From assembly GCA_018136815.1 (NCBI GenBank), contig CM030931.1, positions 10,303,072 through 10,367,071 of the forward strand: a DNA stretch of 64,000 nt, given 5' to 3'. Position 1 is the stretch's first letter. Each line of letters opens with the position of its first letter. The DNA is from Isochrysis galbana (Eukaryota > Haptophyta > Isochrysidales > Isochrysidaceae). Under the pieces are notes generated by a model. The model was not told the origin of the DNA and ran no database searches. It saw nothing but the letters and a program-made list of their open reading frames with translations. This document shows positions 29,430 to 39,553 of this stretch, in pieces. The position numbers and the translations under genes were made by a program.

Positions 29430-29591
29430 TTAGCCCGTCCCCTTGTGCGCGACCCGCCACACGGCGCGGCGTGTGGTGCGGGCGCCGGGCGTGCCGCGCA
29501 CGAGCGCGTTGAGCGGCTGCAGCAGGGCGAGGGCGAAGGCGACGATCCCGAGCGTGTGATGTGGGTGCGAGAAGTGGCGCCCTCGGGGCAT
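29430..29591 (-). pseudogene. cytochrome b561-like fragment (haem-binding part)
   Basis: An ATG at 29591 opens a 53-residue frame. HPHHTLGIVAFALALLQPLN matches the first haem-ligand helix of cytochrome b561-type domains, and VWRVAHKGTG matches the second His (HKxxG). TAA at 29430 follows directly, where the island motif TTTGCCTTCATTTGGTACC begins. The part expected after HKGTG lies at 24744-24887. The frame is also open upstream of the ATG, so the N-terminus is uncertain. Confidence 0.55.
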
Positions 29592-30870
29592 GTTGTATTC
29601 CTGCCCATCTGAAGGCTGTAGGCATGAATATTCGTGTAAGGTACGCGCTCACAATTACAATTGAACAGTTCCCCGTGTTACCACTGACGCACAAGACACA
29701 CAGATTCGGATTCCCCATGGTCTCAAGTCCAGGTTCGCAGATTTTGGTCTCGAAATTTGCGATTCGAATTTTGTTTTTCCTGTTACTATAATTGTTGGCT
29801 CGTTTAAGGTAATAAACCGGCATGACTTTGACTTCTCGTTCCGCAGTCGCTCTGCGAGACTCTCTCTCTCTCTCTCTCCGTCCGCCTCTCCTCGGCCGAC
29901 GGCAGGAAGATTCGTCCAAAACATTCTCCGGTCCCAAGATATCTCGTGGGGGGTCTCTCTGCGCTCCGCGAGGGAAAGGACGCGATCTCGCTCCGAGATT
30001 GGCCTCGCGCCCTCCCACGCTGCCCCGCCGTGCCCTCGGTCCCTCGCCCCCCCCGCGGCAGGTTCTTCCTCTCGGCGTGCCATCCGTCGCCTCCGGCCGT
30101 TATATTATTCCCCCCCCCCGCGCGAGGTTCTTCTCCTCCGCGCGCGGTTCGTTTCCTCCGGCCGTCGTTCGTTCCCCCCCCCCCGCGCACTGTTCCCCCC
30201 CCTCGCTTCGATTCCTCTCACGATTCCTTCGATGATTGCCTCCATCTCGTCCGTTCTTCTTCGCGATTCTCGCGGAGGGGGCACCGAAGTTTAACGTTAG
30301 TTTCGCCGCGTTTTCGGTGAAAGAAAGGAAGAACGAATGGCACGCGCCCCGCGTCTCGCGTCTTGTTTCGTCGCCCCTTGCTCGTCGCTTGTCTAGAAGG
30401 TCTCTCTGCACATCGCCTTCTTCCCCCCGCGCGAGTTTGGACCTCTCCTCGACCCTCCGCGTTGGCTTCAGCGGACGAGTTTCACTTTAACGATAGTTTG
30501 AACCCTTCGTTTGCGTAGTTTGGCGCTCTCTTTCCGTATTTCTTCGCGCATGACGAGCGATCGCGACCTCAGCCTTCGCCGCACGGGGAGGGTTTGTTTA
30601 TCGTATGATTCCGGAGTGTTTACGTTAGTTTTCTGAGCCCAAGGTCGTTGGGGTTTGGGTTTTTCGTGAGTGATTTTGTAGCAACTTCGTCGAGTCCCAC
30701 CGTGTTCCCAAGCGAGTCCCCTCGAGTTCCCGAGTCTATACCCCGAGTCAACGAGTCAATACCAGCCAAGCACGCGCCTGAGCCACCCCCAGTCGCCTGC
30801 CACCACCTCCCACAAGCCTCCTTCCACACTTCCACGCCCTCCGTGCGTCGTGCGTCGTGCGTCGATCACC
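29592..30870. other. intergenic region, C-rich repeats
   Basis: No gene is supported. 30050-30210 has repeated GCGCGAGGTTCTTCT/CGGCCGT blocks separated by C-runs. A short direct repeat of GTGCGTC lies just before 30871. Confidence 0.4.
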
Positions 30871-31764
30871 ATGCCCGTAGTCACCCCCGTGGAAAGCTCC
30901 ATGAGCTCCCCGCAAGAACCGCACTCCGCGCTAGCTGCCGGCGCGCCCTCGCAGGCCATCACCAAGAGTGAGATGAGCCTTGCTCTGACAAGCACAAAAT
31001 CTTCGCTCGCGCCTTCGGCTCCGGTCGTCACGTCGAGTTCTTCCCCCTCGCCGATTGCCCCTATTTCTCCCAATGCCGATGATTCCATCCTGATTCTCGA
31101 TATCACGCATGAGTCCTCAAAACCAAGTCAACCGTCACTGCCTCTCTATCAACTCAAGCCGCTCAACCGCTACCCCCCGCCACTCCCCAAGCATCCCCAG
31201 CCCAAGACCTCACGGTCTGCGAAAATCCAGCCGCCGCAGGCCCAATCCAACCTTCAATCCTTCAAATCAAATTTCGCATGTCCGAGCCACAAAACGTCTC
31301 CCGAGTACGAGTCCGAGTCCAAGTCACGTTCAGAATTACCCTCTTCGTCTTACGCCACCGCGAGCCCATCTACGAGTCTGAGCCCAGTCCAGTCATCACC
31401 GGTATCACCAGTCTCCATCGCTACGACGATGGAGGCGCAGTTCTCCGGTACTTCCCCACTTTCTTTCGAGTCCGAGTCCAAGCCTGTTTTGAGCAAACCC
31501 CGTTCTGAGCCATCCGAGTCCGAGTCCGAGTCCGAGTTTACAACGTCACCGAGTCCTACCACGCGGTCGGCCGCAGGATTAACGGAGCTCCAGCCACCCA
31601 CTGAGCCTCCGACGACCACTCCTTCCGCGGGAGTGTTCACCTTCGGTCCTCCGCGCCCCGAGTCTGAGTCATTTGGAATCTCCGGTCACGTCCCAGTAGA
31701 CGTTAGGTGTGGCACGGCACATGGAGAGCACTCCGAGGAGGGACGACGGCGGCGGATCCGTTGA
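30871..31764 (+). CDS. Ser/Pro-rich low-complexity protein, unknown
   Basis: The ORF from the ATG at 30871 encodes 297 aa and is almost entirely disordered. It is rich in Ser, Pro, Thr and Glu with recurring SESES patches (YESESKSRS, FESESKP, SESESESEF, PESESF) encoded by GAGTCC repeats. It has no domain. The end falls where virus-like sequence begins (about 31800). It may be a gag-like ORF of a lost retroelement, a cell-surface mucin-like protein lacking a signal, or a spurious ORF in low-complexity DNA. Confidence 0.35.
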   Translation: MPVVTPVESSMSSPQEPHSALAAGAPSQAITKSEMSLALTSTKSSLAPSAPVVTSSSSPSPIAPISPNADDSILILDITHESSKPSQPSLPLYQLKPLNRYPPPLPKHPQPKTSRSAKIQPPQAQSNLQSFKSNFACPSHKTSPEYESESKSRSELPSSSYATASPSTSLSPVQSSPVSPVSIATTMEAQFSGTSPLSFESESKPVLSKPRSEPSESESESEFTTSPSPTTRSAAGLTELQPPTEPPTTTPSAGVFTFGPPRPESESFGISGHVPVDVRCGTAHGEHSEEGRRRRIR

Positions 31765-31819
31765 CTGCGGAGAGTACAACTCCATCGCCAAGCGGTGGAC
31801 TCGCTCGGCAGGAGCGCCC

Positions 31820-32329
31820 TCATTGTGAGCTCGACCCGGTGTCCTGGGACCGAGCTTTTTTGTATTTGATGTTGCTGGGCCCTGGGGGTTCAATCTTTAC
31901 GGGAGCTGAACCCGAATCGATAAGCGGCCTTTTGTTCTCAATCTTTACTTGGGGAGCTGAACACGAATCGACACCTTTTAGCAATTCTTGGAGGTGGGGA
32001 ATTAATTCCGAATCGACATAAGCTTTGATTGTACGAAGCAGATCATCACGACTCATATTGATGATTGTGTTCGCAGTGAACTTCTTGCTCAAGAGAGTGT
32101 GTATCATATAAACCAGTGTGAATGGTTTATCGTTCTCGCAAATGGCATGTAAGGTGTCTTGAATGTTCGTCTTGTGCTTGAAATCGAATGATATGAATAT
32201 GGACTTACATTCGAAAGTGTACGTGAACAAATTTGGGTTCGTCTCAAGCAGCCTCCTCATGGAGTTGTTGCCCCCCCCCGGGATCGACGGCGGACTGATG
32301 CTGTCCAATGCTTCCGCAATAACCTGCAT
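31820..32329 (-). CDS. virus-like gene A, full copy
   Basis: The ORF encodes 169 aa from the ATG at 32329; the frame is also open upstream for about 26 codons without an ATG. It is AT-rich in its first two thirds (NPNLFTYTFECKSIFISFDF, NTIINMSRDDLLRTI), then becomes polar with two VKIE motifs and a basic end. The two other copies of its end (window start and 24956) stop at a TAG after KKARS. Here that codon is CAG, so the protein runs 7 residues longer. No known domain. It would be a core gene of the same source as the 211-aa protein. Confidence 0.55.
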   Translation of the reverse strand: MQVIAEALDSISPPSIPGGGNNSMRRLLETNPNLFTYTFECKSIFISFDFKHKTNIQDTLHAICENDKPFTLVYMIHTLLSKKFTANTIINMSRDDLLRTIKAYVDSELIPHLQELLKGVDSCSAPQVKIENKRPLIDSGSAPVKIEPPGPSNIKYKKARSQDTGSSSQ

Positions 32330-33314
32330 GGCAGATTTAGAAGTGCCATATAGCGGAAAGAGAGGTAAGATGAATTTTTTAATTAAAGTTCTCGTCCATT
32401 TTTTTTATGATCCATTGCAATCGCTTGCGTACTAAATCATCAGCCGCCATTCCATTTGTAAACATGGTTGAGCACTGTGAGGTGGGTGCCTTTGCTTAGA
32501 TACTAGACATTTTTTTGTACCGACGCATTGCGTATTGGGAAACGAGGGGTACCAAATGAAGGCAAACGACCTAGCAGCTGCGCATGATGGCAACTGAAGG
32601 AGCTCAGGATGTCGCAAAGAGAGAGAGGAAGGCCGCGCGTATGGAGAGGGCACAAGACAATCAAGAGCGCCAGCGAGTTCGACCGACTTCAAGCAGCATT
32701 CATGGTGTGCAATTCGAGCATTATTGTTCGTGTGGCGTTGAACCTGTCGCGGAGTGCAGCGAACCGTGTTACCGTGTTCTTGGTTGGAGTTTCGGTATTG
32801 TGAGAGCTGTAGCAACCTGAAGAAAGGGTGGTGCAAGAAGAGGAAGTGTGTGGAGCTTCGAAAGGGTGCAGTTTCTGTGAGTCTTGTGCTTCATGTGTTC
32901 ATGTGGACCGCCAGAGTGATGTTACTGCTGCTGACTGCTGAGCCCGCCCCCGCCATCGAGTCTGATGCATGGAGCAATGAAGCTCCCTGTTCTACGCGAT
33001 CGTGCGCAAAATTATACACTGTACGCGATGTGAGCACCAAATCAAAAACTAAGCATAGGTCGGCCTAGCCCATTCATCTTTGGTGCTTTCAAATCGTGAG
33101 AGCATCCGCTATCCGCTGGAGACCAAAGGTTAAGATTTTGATTTCATTCTAACCAATAGAAATGGGGCTGACCCATGAATCTACTCTACCCCCTCGCATC
33201 TACCCCTTTTGCCTTCCCCAGCGCCCACCAGCTAGCTGCCCGCTCTCGCACCCTCTCTTCTTTCGCCCCATCCTCTCACCTTACAACTGCCCGCATACCC
33301 TGCCTCCCTCTCCC
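32330..33314. other. intergenic region, possible zinc-binding ORF remnant
   Basis: The island motif recurs at 32545-32575. From 32587 (+) a short frame has CSCGVEPVAECSEPC. A shifted frame after about 32790 has YCESCSNLKKGWCKKRKC, so a broken Cys-rich zinc-binding protein is possible. 33180-33314 is the C/T-rich leader of the next gene. Confidence 0.35.
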
Positions 33315-34211
33315 ATGGCCGACCTCTTTGCCCGGCGTGCGCGCGCCTCGGAGGGGATGGCCGCACGAGAGTTGACCAAGGAGCAGGTGGTGAAGCTTAA
33401 GGAGCGGCTTGAGCGAGAGGGCTGGCTCACCACAGCCTTACGGCCCAAGTCTGTACAGCCGAGCAGCAGGGACCTCTTCCCTGATGCCCCCACACTCCCT
33501 AGCTGCACGCCACACAAGCTATCGCAGCCTGCCCCTGTCCACAACAGTCCGCCGCAAACTGCGCCAAAGGTAATCCAGCAGAGCGTAGATCTCCTCGCAG
33601 AGGTCGCCATGCATGACCTCCCGCTCGCAGTCCCTGGTACAAAGCTCAAGGCGGGAACGCTCACGCCTATTCGGAAAGTGGAGGTTATCATGCCAGGGAA
33701 TGACTCAACTCGCTCCAAACTTCTATCCAACCAAGGCCAGAATCCCACCACTGCCGCTCTAAATTTCGGGGCATACGAAGTCCTCGGCAAGCATAAGTGG
33801 CTCCAAACGATACAGCACGCTTTTACTCACAAACAGGGTAGCGCAATTGCGTCCGCGAACTCGCCTTTGCGCCGTATAATGTCAACGCGACAAACTAAGC
33901 AAGCACAAGCCGCAGTTCTCGCGTCGGGCTCGTTCATCATCGGCACGAGTGCCGCCGTCTTTGGCCTCATAACAGCTGGTGTGGGCCTTTGGCTTGCTGC
34001 AGGGCGTCCAGACCCTACGACTACACGTATCATGGTCACTGAGCGCAATGTTTCTCGCCGCGAAAGACTGGAGACGGGAGTTGTAGGTAATGCCACAGCC
34101 TCCATCGGCATGGCCGCTGAACATGCCGTGAAGGAGTCAGCTATTGTGAACGATCTAGCACCTCAGCTGAAGCGTCAGTTTGGGACTGCGCTTCCCCGCC
34201 GAGAGAGTTGA
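33315..34211 (+). CDS. single-pass membrane protein, unknown
   Basis: The ATG at 33315 follows a C/T-rich leader and opens a 298-aa frame. Residues 1-40 are helical and charged (ARELTKEQVVKLKERLEREGW). A Pro/Ser-rich middle follows, then a segment with FGAYEVLGKHKWLQTIQHAFTHKQG. One Ala/Gly-rich membrane helix lies near 200-230 (GSFIIGTSAAVFGLITAGVG), and a helical C-terminus near 245-298. No family is recognised. The overall plan (soluble N-terminus, one late helix) suits an organelle or endomembrane protein; a mitochondrial or plastid location is not supported by a clear targeting signal. Confidence 0.6.
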   Translation: MADLFARRARASEGMAARELTKEQVVKLKERLEREGWLTTALRPKSVQPSSRDLFPDAPTLPSCTPHKLSQPAPVHNSPPQTAPKVIQQSVDLLAEVAMHDLPLAVPGTKLKAGTLTPIRKVEVIMPGNDSTRSKLLSNQGQNPTTAALNFGAYEVLGKHKWLQTIQHAFTHKQGSAIASANSPLRRIMSTRQTKQAQAAVLASGSFIIGTSAAVFGLITAGVGLWLAAGRPDPTTTRIMVTERNVSRRERLETGVVGNATASIGMAAEHAVKESAIVNDLAPQLKRQFGTALPRRES

Positions 34212-35254
34212 CAAGACGATGAGCGCTTCGAGCGTTATAAGCGAGGCCGCGACGGGCCGGATGCTTCATGTCTATAGTCAGTACCTTGCGGGCCTCTTTC
34301 TGCCTTTGCCCTTTTGGCTGAAATGGAACTCATTGCTATAAGTCGTTATTTCAAATCCAATGTTAGGCTCCTCGGCTTGGGACGCGCTAGAGCTGGTTCA
34401 AGCGCTCACAAAACAGACCAAATACCTCCTCCGACTCTTCTTCTTTCCCTTTACCTCTCTGTCTATCTCACCGCCTACTTGGCACTGGACCCATAGCCAT
34501 ATCAGCATGTGTATAATGCATAGCGCCGATATTTGCTGATGTCGGAGAAGGCTAAAACAAGCAATATGCTTGCACTAGCAATGATAATGATAAAACATCT
34601 GAAGATTCAGGCTACTGCCGCTAGCTACATAGGACACGTACTCACGGTACTGACTCATGTCATCGCCTATACCCCAGTATACTCACTCCCTTACACTACC
34701 CCCCTTCATTCCTTTGTCTTTGGTATCCGTATCCCGGGGGGGGGGGGTGTAGGGCGGTCAAACCGGGCTTTGAACTTCTAAGGGTGAAAAGTCACCAAGT
34801 CAAGATTAAGGATTGAGGTTTTATCACGAGATCTTTAGGGTATGCTACTGGTAATGGTAACGGGTATATTAGTCAGAATCTAATGAGAAATATGAAATAT
34901 GCACATTTTCGACGCCCCATTTCAACACACAGACCCGCAAACGTTTTCGCGCTCGTGCGAAATTGACGTCGACCACAAAAGAGCACCAGAGGTCGCGCTG
35001 TGCGACTGTGCGACGCGCGCCTGCGTTCCCCGGGCACGTTAACCCCGGGCATGCAGTACAAAGCCCTGCGTGGGCGCACCGCGTCGCTTGCGCCCTCGCG
35101 CCCTCCACCTCGCCCAGTGGCGAAAAAACTCCTCCGCCGCTTTCGAGCAATTGTTCGTTTGCGTACATCACCAAGACAGCTAAACAGGACCACGTGCCAC
35201 ATGCCAGTAAGTACAGCGCAAAGGCGTCTGATTCATATTCAAAGAACGCAGCAT
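34212..35254. other. intergenic region
   Basis: Nothing recognisable. A G-run lies at 34735-34750, and several short overlapping ORFs without motifs are present. Confidence 0.4.
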
Positions 35255-36436
35255 TTATCCCCGGAAGATCTCATCGTTTAGCGTCATTGGGCATGGTGGC
35301 TCATCCCGTGGCGACATTGGATTGCGAAAGTTGCCGCAGCCGGGGAAGCTCACATGCGTATTTTGCCTGCGTTCCAATTGGTCTAGCCGAGCCGCTCCAC
35401 CAGCACCAATGGTAAATTGAGCCAGATGAAAGACCCCCCAATTCCCAGGACGGAACTCGACCCTCATCAAGCGGAACATGTCTTTCCATGTGCCTCCCTC
35501 GTCAAAGAAGAGGCGCTTCACAGCGTGCCCCTTGAATCTGTGCATCATCCGAGGCAAGGACACCATGTCGGCTGCCCAGTGCGAATCGAAGCCAACGACG
35601 ACATTCACGCTTCGATTGAGCACTTCATACCTGAATTCAAGGACAAGGATAAGCCTTCAGCTCAAGAGCACCGCAATCTCTTTGGCACCATGCTGCTCCT
35701 CTAGGGCTAGCCAGCGCATAGTGTATCCCAGGGAATTTTGCGACGAGGAACAAGGAGAAGATTCAGCAGGCAGTGATGGCGCAATCTAGAGTGAGTGAGT
35801 GGGTGTCTTATCAGATGTACGTACCCTCTCATTGCGTGGATCATCCACCGTTCATTCTGTTCCCAGCTCATCTGTGGCCACCAGTATAGCACATCTGCTA
35901 GTGGCATCTCGTGCGGCTGCAGAGAGAGAAAATCCCTGCAGATGACTTGGAAACCACGCTGCTCGAGCACTTTACAGTGCACACGATCGAGCTCCACTGC
36001 TGTGACTGACGAGGCGAAGTGCTTCACGCAGCCCATTATGTCTCCGTTGCGCGTCCCAACCTGGCGCGGATAACGGCAAGAATGCTGGGATCCACCCACA
36101 AGCAGCCAGAGCAAGTCTCGTGGATAAGGGCTGTGCGATTGGCATCAGTGCGTCACACTGGTCTTATGTGCGTTGGCATCGCGCTGCTGGTGGGCCAGAG
36201 GACGCGCGGACCTCGGCGAAGGCCTTGCCTTCCACAAGAGAGATGAGATGATCGGCGACGACAAGCGGAGAGCGGGTAGGGAAGACGTCCTTCGTCTCAA
36301 AGGTTGGGACAGAGTGGCAGCGCGAAATTGCAGCACCTGCGGGTGGTAGCTGCTGCCATCGTCCCCGCTGCTGCGCGCCGCACACGCCGGCGAGCAGCAG
36401 CAGCCCCGTCGAGGTGGCGGCGGAGGACCGGCGCAT
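35255..36436 (-). CDS. secreted or ER methyltransferase-like protein, in-frame TGA
   Basis: Minus strand. Exon 1 (36436-36212) begins with a signal peptide (STGLLLLAGVCGAQQ). It joins in phase to exon 2 (36060 to about 35825), giving AFAEVGTRNGDIMG, a motif-I-like glycine loop, then SSVTAVELD with the acidic residue that usually binds SAM ribose. ADVLYWWPQMS would be motif IV. The next exon probably starts at about 35705 (ALEEQHGAKEIAVLL). It meets TGA at 35657-35659, after which the same frame continues with RLILVLEFRYE for 134 codons to the stop at 35255. Introns are GT-AG. The gene is a class I methyltransferase relative, substrate unknown. The TGA may mean a pseudogene, a missed small intron, a sequence error or recoding. 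Confidence 0.55.
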
Positions 36437-38093
36437 CTTGTCCCCCGATTGCCCTCGGCACCACGCAGAGATCGAAATAACGGGCCCAAATTCTTATATA
36501 CTCTATGTGCGGACGGATCGACAACGACGGTCCACATCTCGTTCTACAGGTCAACTACAACTACATAAGTACGAGCACTAGAGTACTAAAGATAGGGGAG
36601 TCACCTCCGCCGCCCTCGCTGCCGCCACCCTCGCCACCTCCGCCCTCGCCGCCGCCGCCCTCTCCACCGCTCCACCGCCTCACTCGCCGCCTCCGCCATC
36701 TCCTCCGCCGCCTTCGCCTCCGGAACGCGACCTCTCTTCTTCGACCGCTTACCGCTTACCTCTCTTCTTCGACCGCTTCTCGCTTCTCTCCTCCTTTGCT
36801 CTGGACTCTTGACACCCCCTCGGCCCTCGGAGTCGGAGATGTCAATTCCTTGTGCTCTCCACCACGGACATTTGCGCTGGAAGAACGTGTACGACAGGTC
36901 GACGTCCGAAGTCCGAATTGACGTGATTGTGACAAATCGCGAATCGCGCTCTGACCGAGGGTCAGAGGGCAGCCGAGGAGGGGAGTGGAGCGGCGAGGCT
37001 CGCGTCCCCTGTGGACTCGTGGAGTCATCATTGGAGGCTGGAGGGGGCGAGGGTCTCCACCTCAGTCCTCAGCTCCCACGACCCATGGCCCATTATGGCT
37101 CGACTTTCCACATCGTCGCGGACCCACCCTAGCACGCCCGACTCGAACGAGCCGAAGGCAAACGGGTTCCGACAACAACGATCTACACGACAACAGACGC
37201 ACTGAGAACCGGTCGCCCGGCGGCACAGGAGGGAGGAAGGGATTAGACCGCGAGGGACCGGGACACACCGCCTGCCACGCAGAAACCCCGTTCACCGAGC
37301 CCCTAAGTAGCGCACGACGCACGAGCACGAGGGGAGTAGCCGCAAGGCAGGTGGAAGGAGTGGGAAGGGACGCGGGCGTGGCTGCTGGCTGCGAGCAAGG
37401 TCTGCAAAGCCGCGTGTGCGGTGAGATTATTAAGAAGTTTTTTTTTCACATCGTCGCGGCCGGGAAGAGCCCTGCTGTCCTCATCCTCATCCTCAGCGCC
37501 GCCCTGACCCCCACACGCCCACGTGCACGTGCCACGTGGTTCTGCCGCACGTAGGTTGCAGCGCGCTTTTCCGCAAGGGAATCGCGAATCGCGGGCCTGG
37601 GTGGTGTAGTGGTAGTGGCCCTGGGCGGGTTGGGGCTTGTGGGCGGGCTTGCTGGGGGCTGGCGGCTGGGGGCCCTGGCCCTGGGCCCTGGGACTTATTG
37701 GGACTTGGACTTGGGAGGCTAGCTAGCCAGGCTAGGGGAGGAGGGCGTCTTATCCACTACCACTACGAAGCGAGCCTGTCCACGAAGCTCCAGCCTCTCT
37801 CTACCCTCATTTCTTGAAACAATCAGCACATGTCGGCCTAGGGAATCACAAGGGGAAACTTTCATCCAGTGGGACCCACCTCTACATGTGAAAGGGCCCT
37901 CTGTTTTGTTTTACTCGACAGAAAAAAAGCGTCTCATCCGAGAAGCTGTAGGAGTACTCTAGAAGTAATATCCTCTACTCTAGAGTAGAGTAGAGTACTC
38001 CTAGAGCTCTAGTAGTACCTTGTAGATGATCTCCCTCTCTCATCTCTCCCTCGCTCACACCCAGCGCGCGAGCTCGGCGGTGGCGCGCGCCCG
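36437..38093. other. intergenic region with CCGCCCTCGCC repeats and CTAG palindromes
   Basis: 36600-36680 is a (CCGCCCTCGC)-like repeat. 37308-37440 is one copy of a diverged repeat also found at 47000-47117. 37945-38020 has overlapping CTCTAGAGTAGAG and AGTACTC palindromes. A C/T-rich leader ends at 38090. Confidence 0.5.
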
Positions 38094-39553
38094 ATGACGT
38101 TGGTCTGCGGGTCGGTCGCTCTCCTCGCGCTTTCGGCGACAGCGCTCGTGCCGCCGCTCCGCGCGGGCTCACCGAACATGCGCCTCGGCCTGCCATACGG
38201 GAGCGCGCTCTCGCACGGCCAGCGGCGCTCAGGGACGGCAGCGCCCCAGCCAGCCATGCCACTCTCACGCAGCTGCACCCCGAGGATGGAGGAGGATGAG
38301 GGGCCGAGTGAGACGCTGCAAGCGTTGGGCGTGCTCTCCGGAATCTCTGCCTTCTGCGTCATCTTCTTCAACACTCTCACCAGCGCCGGCGTCGACGACA
38401 TCGTCGCGGGGAACCTGCTGCTTGTTGCTCTAGCGGCGGCAGGCAAGCGTTCGCCCCTCTACAAAGCTGGGCTCCAAGGCTGGAGACCAATGCGTGCAAG
38501 CCCATGAGCGATGAAATTTCGTACATGGAAGTATTCACACCATACCTACGCCTGCCCATGCCATCCCCATTCACCACTACAGGAGCCGCCCTTTTCTTCT
38601 TTGATGGTGGAGTCACTCAAAGAGCGCTCGAGGCAGGCGCTGTGCAGCAAGTTGCCAACGAGGAGGGCGCCTTGATGGAGCAGTCGCCATTGCTTCCGGA
38701 GTTTAGCATTCGGGCATCGAGCTTGGCGGAAGATTATGCTGCCGCCACGGCTGCTCTCGACAAGGAGGGCGTCGTCTTTATTGATGGCCTTCTTAGCGAG
38801 TCGCTGGCATCGGAGTTGAGGACCTATGTTGAAAAGTGGTTGGAGCAGGCCAAGAAGGAGGCTTCGGAGGATACGGCTCCCGAGCAGCGATTCGGTGGGG
38901 TGCTTTCTCGTACGAGCAGGTCTGAGTTGCTATGAGCGGCCCGATGCCATTTGGGAGGCAGAGCGACTGGCATTCTGTGCTCCCATGCGTCAGCCTTGGG
39001 CGAGGCACAACTGAATGCATCCAGCCTCGGTGCGATCCCCACTCCCCCGTCCCCGCGCCCGTGTTCCAGATACGACTTGTACCTGCCGCTCGATGGGCCG
39101 ATTGAAGCAGCGCTCAGGGAGTGCGTTGCTCAGCTTCGGCCCGTACTCATCGACAGGCTCGGCGCTGATCCAGAACTGTTCGAGCTCTCTGCGCTCATCT
39201 CGGATGAGGGGGCGCCCCGCCAGCCGGTTCATCCAGATACTGGCTACAGCAACAGCACGGCGATTGTCACCTCGTTCATCGCTTTGCAAGACGTGACCGA
39301 AGACATGGGTCCCACATTCTTCCTCCCCGGGACTCAGACAGAGTCGGCTCACGCAGAATTCAATGGCGAGGCGAGCCAAAAGTCGGAGCTATTGCGTACC
39401 TCACCTCGCCGCCTCGGCACCATCAGCACGGGCGACGCAACCGTCTTCGACTCTCGCCTGCTGCATGGCGGAGGTGCGAACGACAGGAGCCGTCGCATTC
39501 TCTTCTACTTTTCATTCAAGGTGCGGAGCGATGGCGCACTATGCAGATGCTAG
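38094..39553 (+). CDS. plastid-type phytanoyl-CoA dioxygenase-like protein, three exons
   Basis: Exons 38094-38442, 38583-38919 and 39070-39553 give about 389 aa. The first intron is GC-AG (GGCAAGCG donor), the second GT-AG; both keep phase. The N-terminus is a signal peptide (VALLALSATALVPP) followed by a Ser/Arg/Pro-rich stretch, as in proteins sent to a secondary plastid. Two hydrophobic stretches follow (about 90-125). The catalytic part begins at AATAALDKEGVVFIDGLL. HPDTGY gives the His-x-Asp iron ligands, and GPTFFLPGTQ follows. DSRLLHGGG supplies the distal His, and the Arg of SRRILFYFS is placed for 2-oxoglutarate. The inferred role is Fe(II)/2-oxoglutarate hydroxylation of a plastid or membrane substrate. 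The last exon might be spliced further at FSFK. Confidence 0.7.

Noticed and set aside
28855..30018. A single 387-aa minus-strand ankyrin protein
   Set aside because: Only residues from the ATG at 29238 onward look real; upstream is G-rich DNA and a different fragment in another frame.
36505..36921. Proline-rich ORF with PPPPSPPPP repeats
   Set aside because: It resembles a cell-wall protein only through the repeat; no signal peptide, and the rest is arbitrary.
37590..37660. tRNA-like GGTGTAGTGG box
   Set aside because: No matching B box, acceptor stem or anticodon arm could be found.
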